Part shown: piece by piece, positions 1-4,986 of the stretch
Numbering within the stretch: the stretch's first letter is position 1
Layout of the letters: every line of letters starts with the position of its first letter
Origin: Burkholderiales bacterium
Lineage (GTDB): Bacteria; Pseudomonadota; Gammaproteobacteria; Burkholderiales; Burkholderiaceae_F
Direction: 5' to 3'
DNA length: 5,406 nucleotides
Assembly (NCBI GenBank): GCA_021205255.1
Contig: JAJPXW010000267.1
Coordinates: 1 to 5,406 of the forward strand
Position numbers and translations under genes: made by a program
The notes under the pieces: model-generated
Told to the model about the DNA's origin: nothing
The model's input: the letters and a program-made list of their open reading frames with translations, nothing else
Databases searched by the model: none

Positions 1-52
1 ATTTGTAAAAGTCAAGTCCAGCTTTAATGGGATGATTAATAGAGTAGTTTTA

Positions 53-64
53 ATTCTTAAGAAT
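53..64. repeat. 12-bp perfect palindrome upstream of groES
   Basis: ATTCTTAAGAAT is a perfect 12-bp palindrome in the AT-rich DNA about 200 bp ahead of groES. It could be a protein-binding site or the remnant of an upstream hairpin, but it has no T-tract and lies far from the likely heat-shock promoter. No known operator consensus is recognised in it. Confidence 0.35.
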
Positions 65-98
65 CAAATGGATAATACTAATTTTGGTTGCTATTGAA

Positions 99-127
99 TT
101 GACACATTTGGGCTAATTGTTTTAGAC
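99..127 (+). promoter_or_regulatory. Candidate sigma-70 promoter for basal groESL expression
   Basis: TTGACA at 99-104 matches the -35 consensus exactly. The hexamers at the right distance (TTTAGA at 121-126 or TTAGAC at 122-127) are poor -10 boxes, matching only about half the consensus. A start here would give a leader of roughly 130 nt ahead of groES. A perfect -35 box alone is weak evidence in AT-rich DNA, so this is only a possibility beside the better heat-shock promoter downstream. Confidence 0.25.
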
Positions 128-169
128 AAAAAGTAAAAACCCTGTTAGTATTTACACCCATTTGAAAAA

Positions 170-196
170 GGGGTTGACTTTGTTGCAGCCAACCCC
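170..196. repeat. 7-bp inverted repeat overlapping the groESL promoter
   Basis: GGGGTTG at 170-176 and CAACCCC at 190-196 are perfect inverted repeats separated by 13 nt. The left arm overlaps the -35 box and the right arm overlaps the -10 box of the sigma-32 type promoter. It may be an operator for a dimeric regulator, or may arise by chance because the two promoter boxes are partly complementary. Confidence 0.5.
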
Positions 197-201
197 ACAT
201 A
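172..201 (+). promoter_or_regulatory. Sigma-32 (RpoH) heat-shock promoter of groESL
   Basis: The -35 element GGTTGACTT (core TTGA at 174-177) is followed, 13 nt after TTGACT, by CCCCACATA at 193-201. This closely fits the RpoH pattern (TTGAA, a 12-15 nt spacer, CCCCATNTA) known from groE and dnaK promoters. Transcription would start near 207 and give a leader of about 55 nt to the groES ATG. Position, orientation and downstream genes all agree with heat-shock control. No CIRCE element (TTAGCACTC-N9-GAGTGCTAA) was seen, so HrcA control is not supported. Confidence 0.72.
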
Positions 202-261
202 CAGATTATTCCGAAATTTGACTAATTGTAAGCAACACATATTTAGAGTTAGGAGTTGAAT

Positions 262-549
262 ATGAAAATTCGTCCTCTGCATGACCGCGTGATCGTCAAG
301 CGTGTCGACCCGGAACCACGTACCGCTGGTGGCATTTATATTCCTGATGCCGCTGGTGAAAAGCCTGACCAGGGTGAAGTTCTTGCTGTTGGTCCAGGCA
401 AGAGAGATGAAAGCGGGAAGATCATCCCTATGGACGTAAAAGTTGGTGACCGTGTAATTTTTGGCAAGTACACCGGTAGTTCCGTCAAGGTTGACGGAGA
501 AGAATATCTCGTGATGCGCGAAGACGACATCATGGGAGTTTTGGAATAA
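262..549 (+). CDS. groES: Co-chaperonin GroES (Cpn10)
   Basis: This 95-residue protein is the heptameric lid of the GroEL folding chamber in the cytoplasm. It opens with MKIRPLHDRVIVKR, the classic Cpn10 start. It carries the mobile loop (about residues 17-33) with GGIYIP at 23-28, whose hydrophobic triplet I25-Y26-I27 would dock on the GroEL apical domain. Then come the GEVLAVGPGKRD strand and the VGDRVIFGKY and EYLVMREDDI motifs near the C-terminus, and the length is normal. The ATG at 262 is chosen over the in-frame TTG at 256 because AGGAG (251-255) sits 6 nt before it and the family starts at this Met. groEL follows after 42 bp, forming the usual groESL operon under the upstream heat-shock promoter. 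The aromatic residue in the mobile-loop triplet (IYI against IVL in E. coli) is a small variation. The identification is essentially certain. Confidence 0.98.
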   Translation: MKIRPLHDRVIVKRVDPEPRTAGGIYIPDAAGEKPDQGEVLAVGPGKRDESGKIIPMDVKVGDRVIFGKYTGSSVKVDGEEYLVMREDDIMGVLE

Positions 550-591
550 GAACACAGACACATATATTTGATATTGGGAGATCTATAGAAA

Positions 592-2226
592 ATGGCTTCT
601 AAACAAGTTCTGTTCGGCGACGACGCTCGTTCTCGCATGGTTCGTGGCGTTAACGTCCTGGCTGATGCAGTAAAAGTAACTCTTGGCCCGAAGGGACGTA
701 ATGTAGTGCTCGAACGCTCTTTTGGCGGTCCAACTATCACTAAAGACGGCGTGTCTGTTGCAAAAGAAATCGAACTGAAGGAAAAGTTCGAAAACATGGG
801 CGCTCAGATGGTCAAGGAAGTTGCTTCCAAGACTAGTGACACTGCTGGCGACGGTACAACTACTGCTACAGTTCTTGCTCAGTCTATCGTAGACGAAGGC
901 ATGAGATACGTAGCAGCTGGAATGAGCCCAATGGATCTAAAGCGTGGCATTGACAAGGCTGTTACTGCCGCTATTGAAGAACTCCATAAGCTCAGCAAAC
1001 CGACTACAACGAACAAGGAAATTGCACAGGTTGGTGCTATTTCCGCCAACTCCGATAAAGAAATTGGCGACATCATTGCAGAAGCAATGGATAAAGTTGG
1101 TAAAGAAGGCGTCATTACTGTCGAAGACGGCAAGAGCCTCCATAATGAATTGGAAGTTGTAGAAGGTATGCAGTTTGACCGTGGCTATCTTTCTCCATAT
1201 TTCATCAACAATCCAGACAAGCAGGTTGCTCTTCTAGAGAATCCGCTTATCCTCCTTGTTGAGAAGAAAGTAAGCAACATCCGTGACCTTCTTCCTATCC
1301 TCGAACAAGTTGCCAAGGCTGGCAAGCCTCTCCTTATCATCGCTGAAGATATTGAAGGTGAAGCTCTTGCAACACTTGTTGTGAATAGCATCCGTGGCGT
1401 CCTTAAGACAGTAGCTGTTAAGGCTCCAGGCTTTGGTGATCGTCGTAAAGCAATGCTTGAAGACATCGCTATTCTTACTGGTGGTACAGTAATTAGCAGC
1501 GACGTTGGCCTGACTCTTGACAAGGCTACTCTTGAGCAGCTTGGTTCTGCTAAGAAAGTTATCGTCAGCAAAGAAAACACTACCATCATTGATGGCGCTG
1601 GTGAAGAAGACAAGATTGAAGCTCGTGTCAAACAGATTCGCACCCAGATCGAAGAGACCACAAGCGATTACGATCGTGAGAAACTTCAGGAACGTGTTGC
1701 CAAGCTTGCTGGCGGCGTAGCCGTTATTAAGGTTGGTGCCGCTACCGAAGTTGAAATGAAAGAAAAGAAAGCCCGCGTTGAAGATGCTCTGCATGCCACA
1801 CGTGCCGCCGTTGAAGAAGGCGTCGTAGCTGGTGGTGGAGTTGCTCTTATTCGTGCAAAACAGGCTATTGACCAGCTAAAGGGCGACAATCCCGAACAGC
1901 AAGCTGGTATCAAGATTGTTCTGCGTGCAATGGAAGAGCCAATGCGTCAGATCGTTCTTAATGCAGGCGATGAGCCAAGCGTAGTCGTCGATAAGGTTGC
2001 TAACGGCAAAGGAACATTTGGTTTCAATGCTCAGACTGGCGAATACGGCGATATGTTGGAGATGGGTGTCCTTGATCCAACAAAGGTAACTCGTACTGCT
2101 TTGCAAAACGCTGCTTCTGTAGCTAGTTTGATCCTGACAACTGAATGCATGGATGCCGAAATTCCAGAAGAAAAGCCACAGCCCCCAATGGGAGGCGGAA
2201 TGGGCGGAATGCCTGGAATGATGTAA
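592..2226 (+). CDS. groEL: Chaperonin GroEL (Cpn60, 60-kDa chaperonin)
   Basis: This 544-residue ATP-dependent chaperonin forms a double ring of 14 subunits that encloses unfolded proteins in the cytoplasm together with GroES. Length and residue numbering match E. coli GroEL (548) almost throughout. Visible features are the nucleotide-binding TLGPKG (30-35), the catalytic loop GDGTTT (86-91, Asp87) and Asp398 in the VEDALHATR segment. The Cpn60 signature AAVEEGVVAGGG is at 405-416, and the Gly/Met-rich tail ends GGMGGMPGMM. The apical substrate and GroES-binding residues Tyr199, Tyr203, Phe204, Leu234, Leu237, Leu259, Val263 and Val264 are all present, so it should be fully functional. GGGAG (576-580) precedes the ATG by 11 nt. 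The gene is transcribed with groES and ends before a strong hairpin. Codon use favours CGT/CGC arginine and GGC/GGT glycine, as expected of a highly expressed gene. The sequence resembles Burkholderiales homologues. Confidence 0.99.
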   Translation: MASKQVLFGDDARSRMVRGVNVLADAVKVTLGPKGRNVVLERSFGGPTITKDGVSVAKEIELKEKFENMGAQMVKEVASKTSDTAGDGTTTATVLAQSIVDEGMRYVAAGMSPMDLKRGIDKAVTAAIEELHKLSKPTTTNKEIAQVGAISANSDKEIGDIIAEAMDKVGKEGVITVEDGKSLHNELEVVEGMQFDRGYLSPYFINNPDKQVALLENPLILLVEKKVSNIRDLLPILEQVAKAGKPLLIIAEDIEGEALATLVVNSIRGVLKTVAVKAPGFGDRRKAMLEDIAILTGGTVISSDVGLTLDKATLEQLGSAKKVIVSKENTTIIDGAGEEDKIEARVKQIRTQIEETTSDYDREKLQERVAKLAGGVAVIKVGAATEVEMKEKKARVEDALHATRAAVEEGVVAGGGVALIRAKQAIDQLKGDNPEQQAGIKIVLRAMEEPMRQIVLNAGDEPSVVVDKVANGKGTFGFNAQTGEYGDMLEMGVLDPTKVTRTALQNAASVASLILTTECMDAEIPEEKPQPPMGGGMGGMPGMM

Positions 2227-2257
2227 CGAACTAATTCAATAGCTTCATTTTCATTAA

Positions 2258-2289
2258 GAGCCCCTGCCAACTGAGTTTGGCCGGGGCTC
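2258..2289 (+). terminator. Hairpin terminator of the groESL operon
   Basis: GAGCCCC (2258-2264) pairs with GGGGCTC (2283-2289). After one T/C mismatch, GCCAA (2266-2270) pairs with TTGGC (2277-2281), leaving a 6-nt loop. This 12-pair GC-rich stem begins 31 bp after the groEL stop. Only a short, interrupted T stretch (ACTTTAAAT) follows, so it may be a partial intrinsic terminator or a 3' stabilising stem. It is the strongest hairpin seen in the window. Confidence 0.75.
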
Positions 2290-2442
2290 AAACTTTAAAT
2301 ACTGAGTACTTAAGAGTGAGTGACTTTCAACCTACTCTTCCTCGCTTAAAGATTTTCATGTTCCATATCTAGGATTTTGGCAGATTGACTTAAGTTTTTG
2401 ACGAGAGAAACAAGTGGCTATCAAATGAACCTGCAACAATTT

Positions 2443-2456
2443 TTAGGTTTTCCTAA
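2443..2456. repeat. Small dyad TTAGG-TTTT-CCTAA
   Basis: TTAGG (2443-2447) and CCTAA (2452-2456) are perfect inverted repeats around a TTTT loop. It is the first of three dyads in about 75 bp ahead of the DUF-family gene. On its own it is too short to be significant. Confidence 0.35.
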
Positions 2457-2461
2457 TAAAG

Positions 2462-2482
2462 TCCATTGACAAAATCAATGGA
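2462..2482. repeat. 8-bp inverted repeat containing a TTGACA box
   Basis: TCCATTGA (2462-2469) and TCAATGGA (2475-2482) are perfect inverted repeats with a 5-nt CAAAA loop. The left arm includes TTGACA at 2466-2471, an exact -35 box, but no good -10 box lies 16-18 nt downstream. No T-tract follows on either strand, so a terminator is unlikely. An operator is a reasonable guess. Confidence 0.5.
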
Positions 2483-2489
2483 AACTTAA

Positions 2490-2516
2490 ATGGATTTTGA
2501 GGCACCATTAATCCAT
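2490..2516. repeat. 7-bp inverted repeat ATGGATT / AATCCAT
   Basis: ATGGATT (2490-2496) and AATCCAT (2510-2516) are perfect inverted repeats with a 13-nt spacer, ending where the candidate TATAAA -10 box begins. The ATGGA core also occurs in the preceding dyad (as AATGGA and TCCATT), hinting at repeated half-sites for one regulator. Confidence 0.4.
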
Positions 2517-2521
2517 ATAAA
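2493..2521 (+). promoter_or_regulatory. Weak candidate promoter of the DUF-family gene
   Basis: TATAAA at 2516-2521 matches the -10 consensus at five of six positions. The hexamer 17 nt upstream (GATTTT at 2493-2498) is a poor -35 box, so the promoter may need an activator. A transcript starting near 2528 would make the ATG at 2529 almost leaderless but would give the ATG at 2562 a leader of about 34 nt, which supports the later start. Confidence 0.3.
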
Positions 2522-2561
2522 TTAGCCTATGCTTCATTTCTTTGCCTTGTTAGAAGCCAAT

Positions 2562-3413
2562 ATGCAAGAGAAAGTTAAGAGCCTTGAGGAAAGTAAGTTT
2601 TCAATCCAGCCTATAAAATTTTTAATCAAATATGAAGGATTAAAACAAGGCGAGCATCTTATAGACCTAGGCACTTTTGGAGAGTCGCTAGAAGGTTTTG
2701 CAAAGATTCTTGGAACAGTAGGACAGTTCATCGCTACTGGAGAGTACGTAAAACAGGCTACGTACAGGGATGTTAAAGTTGTAACTGATGCTAAATTAAA
2801 AAAGGGACGCATTGAAATTGCCACTTGGGTATATATTGGCACTTCGATTTTTGCAGGAGTAGGCGCAACGGTTATTGGTGCTTTGGTTAAACATATTTTG
2901 AGTAAAGGGGATCGAGAGGAAGTGGAACACCTTGCAAGAGCATTGGCTCAGTCTCAAGAGCAAAACCAGGCACTGGCTAAAGAGTTGATTGAGCAGTCTA
3001 AAGAACAAAACCAGGAATTAGCCAAAAGTCTCAAAGACATAGTTGCAAGAACTCTTGAACAATCTGCTCAGCAATCCAAGGAGCAAAGCCAGCTGTTCTT
3101 CCAATTGATGGAAACTTTAAATAGGTTAACTGAGGGTTTGACCAATGCTGCTAAACAGGCAGTCGCACCAATTGGGAAGTCATGTGAGTCAATTACAGTT
3201 TTTGACGAAGGCAAATCCCTTGTTAAGGCTGACTTGCATCTAAAGGACTACTTAGCTAAGAAGTCACAACCACTTATATCTGACTTGGCTTCCTTTGATA
3301 TAAAAATAATTGGCCTAAATCTTGATTCAGGCGAATGTGTAATTTCGTCTTTCCCTTATGAAAGAGTAAGCGGAAAGATCATCGATCCCTCTTTTTCGTT
3401 TTCATTAGAATAA
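2562..3413 (+). CDS. DUF7946/DUF7947-like protein, C-terminally truncated by an in-frame stop
   Basis: This encodes a 283-residue protein of unknown function. Numbered from the ATG at 2562, it has an N-terminal domain (about 13-85) with the motif KFLIKYEG followed by GESLEGF. Next is a hydrophobic Gly/Ala-rich segment (about 87-113, ATWVYIGTSIFAGVGATVIG) that could be one membrane helix. A Gln/Glu-rich coiled coil (about 116-194) follows, then the start of a second domain at APIGKSCESI (about 202). The layout resembles proteins now split into DUF7946 and DUF7947 domains; this is recalled, not searched. The ATG at 2562 has AGAAG 5 nt upstream. The in-frame ATG at 2529 has no ribosome site and lies at the putative transcription start, but would add 11 residues. 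The TAA at 3411-3413 cuts off the end of the second domain, whose coding sequence continues beyond it in frame. Confidence 0.75.
   Translation: MQEKVKSLEESKFSIQPIKFLIKYEGLKQGEHLIDLGTFGESLEGFAKILGTVGQFIATGEYVKQATYRDVKVVTDAKLKKGRIEIATWVYIGTSIFAGVGATVIGALVKHILSKGDREEVEHLARALAQSQEQNQALAKELIEQSKEQNQELAKSLKDIVARTLEQSAQQSKEQSQLFFQLMETLNRLTEGLTNAAKQAVAPIGKSCESITVFDEGKSLVKADLHLKDYLAKKSQPLISDLASFDIKIIGLNLDSGECVISSFPYERVSGKIIDPSFSFSLE
2949..3038 (+). repeat. Two tandem 45-bp units coding a Gln-rich 15-residue repeat
   Basis: Units at 2949-2993 and 2994-3038 code QSQEQNQALAKELIE and QSKEQNQELAKSLKD. The bases agree at about 31 of 45 positions, mostly in the first half. A third, shorter echo (QSKEQSQ) occurs at 3072-3092. 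The pattern lies in the predicted coiled coil just after the hydrophobic segment and probably reflects internal duplication that extended a helical stalk. Confidence 0.6.
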
Positions 3414-3773
3414 AATCCCTACATAAATGCTTTTGCCAAGGGCGAGGTATTGAATGTAATTGCAAAGGCACAACTAGATCAAAGTGGCAAAGTTGAAAAA
3501 CTTTATATTGTAGAGTTAGCTAACAGTGAGGACACCCAGCAAGTTGCCGAACCCACTGGAAATGAAAATGAGACCAAAGAGTCTAAAGAGGCGGACTCCC
3601 GGACTAATGAAACTGAGAACTCAGAAGCATAATTAAAAGAATCTTTTGTTCTTTACTCAGAAATTTCATTCCGCATGTACTCTACCGGTCTCCTTTAGCT
3701 GACTGTCGGGCTGCGATCTACGCTTGTATTTCTTTCCACGTTGTCTCTTTAGAGCATAAAAGTAATATTTAAT

Positions 3774-3801
3774 TTCAAAGGGATTCTTGCTCCCTTATAC
3801 T
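3774..3801 (+). promoter_or_regulatory. Candidate promoter of the transposase-derived gene
   Basis: TATACT at 3796-3801 matches the -10 consensus at five of six positions. TTCAAA at 3774-3779, 16 nt upstream, is a four-of-six -35 box. The start would fall near 3808, giving a 20-nt leader to the ATG at 3828. The rest of the 195-bp gap from 3633 holds no gene. A weak A-rich/T-rich hairpin (AAAAG-AAT-CTTTT, 3636-3648) followed by a T-rich stretch might end the preceding gene. Confidence 0.4.
3778..3796. repeat. 6-bp inverted repeat inside the promoter spacer
   Basis: AAGGGA (3778-3783) and TCCCTT (3791-3796) form a perfect dyad with a 7-nt spacer. It lies between, and touches, the candidate -35 and -10 boxes of the transposase-derived gene. 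Such placement suits a repressor operator, possibly for the helix-turn-helix product of the gene itself. That link is inference. Confidence 0.4.
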
Positions 3802-3827
3802 TAAAGCTCCACACAGAGAACGTCAAA

Positions 3828-4865
3828 ATGGCTAAGAAAACAAGCATTAACCTCTCAGACGAAGACAAGCGACTACTTAAAGACTTTATGGAGATACCTG
3901 GTCAAAAAGAAAGTCGTAAAAAGAGAGCCCAAATCATTTTGTTATGGGATAAAGGAATTGTTCCAGGAGAGATAAGTAAAGAGCTTGGTCTTAAGACTCC
4001 AACTGTAAGAAGTTGGCAGAAAAGGTGGCTAGCTAAGGGACTAGATGGGTTATCTGATCGGCCAAGAGATGGACGTTCTGTTAAGTATGAGCCGGAAGAT
4101 TACAAAAAGTTGCTTGAGACTATAAAGACCGAGCCTCCAGAAGGCGAAGTCTTTTGGACAGGAAAAGCTCTAGAAGCAAAAACCGGTATGAATGCCAGTG
4201 CCATTTGGAAATATACCCATGATCGAGGCATCAAACTTTCAAGAACTCGATTATGGCGAACTGGGACGGCTCCTGCTTTTGGTGAGAAAAGTGCTGAGAT
4301 TGTTGCTCTCTATCTAAGCCACAGAGAGTGCGCATTTTTAGTTAAAGTAAGTACTCCGAGAAAGAAACCAAGTTTTCAACGCTCTAAAGGCATAGTTCTA
4401 AGTCCAAATTCAAAGACGGCAAGAAAATTAAAGTCAGCGTCCCGATCCGACATTCCTCTGACACTGAGCGGTGCCATCAAGATTTCCATGGAGCATAACC
4501 TCAAGGCAAGAAAGATGCGCCCAAGAACAAAATCTCAACTACCTCAATTTGTAGAGGATGCAATCAGCGTTTGTACAACTGAAAAAGGTGATGCATTTCA
4601 TTTAATAGCAGATGGAACTGGAACCGTCCTTGTAAAAGAAAAGTGGCAAAAGTTGGCTCACCCTATTACCTGTCATTTCTTACCGAATAGGAAAGAATGG
4701 CTTGATGTATTAACTTTATGGTCGGATATTTTTGGAACTGGCCAAATGAGAATTGAGGTTAATGACTCGATTGATATCAGGCAGGCAGTTGAATCTTTCT
4801 TAAAGTACTCGGAGTCTTACCCTGCTGAACGGTTCAGATGGATAAAGGAAGATTTGGAAAAATAA
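3828..4865 (+). CDS. IS630-family transposase-derived protein with degraded DDE site
   Basis: The 345-residue product is collinear with IS630/DDE_3 transposases and has their usual length. Residues 30-85 hold the N-terminal helix-turn-helix (RAQIILLW, then GEISKELGLKTPTVRSWQKRW, then GLDGLSDRPRDGR). Residues 107-145 hold the second DNA-binding part (WTGKALEAKTGMNASAIWKY ending in RLWR). In the catalytic half, the family's first-strand VDEKP is replaced by VSTPR (174-178), with no acidic residue from 168 to 207. HLxLDN corresponds to HLIADG (258-263), keeping Asp262 but not the following Asn or the later His. SWLNQVE corresponds to EWLDVLT (290-296), putting Thr296 at the catalytic Glu. The C-terminal FRWIKE matches the family's FxWTK. 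Strand transfer should therefore be impossible, although the frame is undamaged. The ribosome site is weak (AGAGAA, 7 nt before the ATG). No flanking terminal inverted repeats were seen. It may be a domesticated DNA-binding protein or a dead transposase that has not yet gained stops. Confidence 0.85.
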   Translation: MAKKTSINLSDEDKRLLKDFMEIPGQKESRKKRAQIILLWDKGIVPGEISKELGLKTPTVRSWQKRWLAKGLDGLSDRPRDGRSVKYEPEDYKKLLETIKTEPPEGEVFWTGKALEAKTGMNASAIWKYTHDRGIKLSRTRLWRTGTAPAFGEKSAEIVALYLSHRECAFLVKVSTPRKKPSFQRSKGIVLSPNSKTARKLKSASRSDIPLTLSGAIKISMEHNLKARKMRPRTKSQLPQFVEDAISVCTTEKGDAFHLIADGTGTVLVKEKWQKLAHPITCHFLPNRKEWLDVLTLWSDIFGTGQMRIEVNDSIDIRQAVESFLKYSESYPAERFRWIKEDLEK

Positions 4866-4897
4866 GTAGGGACGGTAGTGATCAGAATCTGTGAAAG

Positions 4898-4986
4898 TAA
4901 CAGGAAATGTGCAGTTATATAGTCTTGGCTTAGAGAGACGTTCTCTTGTGAGAATGCTTGTCAAATTTATGGAACCTTTCCTGTTA
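4898..4986. repeat. 10-bp inverted repeat with TA ends, possible miniature element
   Basis: TAACAGGAAA (4898-4907) and TTTCCTGTTA (4977-4986) are perfect inverted repeats bounding 89 bp. With two mismatches the similarity reaches 13 of 15 positions inward. Each outer end is TA, the dinucleotide duplicated by IS630/Tc1/mariner-type elements. The inside holds a small hairpin (AGAGA at 4932-4936, TCTCT at 4942-4946). A short miniature element is conceivable, but one such repeat could also arise by chance in a window this size. Confidence 0.3.

Larger units (their letters stand above)
2290..2561. other. AT-rich intergenic region between groESL and the DUF gene
   Basis: No open frame with a plausible start and ribosome site is seen here on either strand. 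The first part holds only short palindromes: CTTAAG at 2309-2314 and ACTTAAGT at 2388-2395, the latter followed by a run of T. AAGAGT (2312-2317) and ACTCTT (2334-2339) form a weak dyad. The last 120 bp contain three stronger dyads and a candidate -10 box, listed separately, which probably belong to control of the downstream gene. Confidence 0.6.
2562..3632 (+). pseudogene. Full DUF7946/DUF7947-like gene interrupted by one nonsense codon
   Basis: Reading straight through the TAA at 3411-3413 gives one continuous frame of 283 residues, the stop, and 72 more residues up to TAA at 3630-3632. The sequence after the stop, starting NPYINAFAKGEVLNVIAKAQ and leading to a KVEKLYIVEL strand, fits the expected end of the C-terminal beta-rich domain in this family. 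A Glu/Asn/Thr-rich acidic tail follows. There is no shift of frame, so a single base change (for example CAA or GAA to TAA) explains the break. TAA is not a leaky stop in an obvious way, and there is no recoding structure I can identify. It may be a recent pseudogene, a tolerated truncation or a sequence error. Confidence 0.65.

Noticed and set aside
1..255. CIRCE/HrcA operator upstream of groESL
   Set aside because: Neither TTAGCACTC nor GAGTGCTAA arms are present. The only dyads are the short ones at 53-64 and 170-196.
256..261. TTG at 256 as start of groES
   Set aside because: It directly abuts the AGGAG ribosome site, while ATG 262 has proper spacing and matches the conserved MKIRPLHDR start.
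145..797. Two minus-strand open frames (145-561 and 336-797) antisense to groES and the start of groEL
   Set aside because: They overlap certain chaperonin genes, show no recognisable protein motif, and are the usual mirror of codon bias on the opposite strand.
944..1162. Plus-strand open frames within groEL (944-1162, 1517-1720)
   Set aside because: They are out-of-frame shadows of groEL with no independent ribosome site or motif.
1185..1913. Long minus-strand open frames inside groEL, including one of 186 codons
   Set aside because: They lie wholly inside a certain groEL gene, and their composition follows the complementary codons of GroEL. No start site or family was recognised.
2529..2561. 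ATG 2529 as the start of the DUF-family gene
   Set aside because: It has no ribosome site and falls at the predicted transcription start, whereas ATG 2562 has AGAAG just upstream. Not fully excluded.
3450..3632. Separate small gene of 60 codons starting at TTG 3450
   Set aside because: It is in the same frame as the gene upstream, has no well-spaced ribosome site, and reads as that gene's C-terminal end after an in-frame stop.
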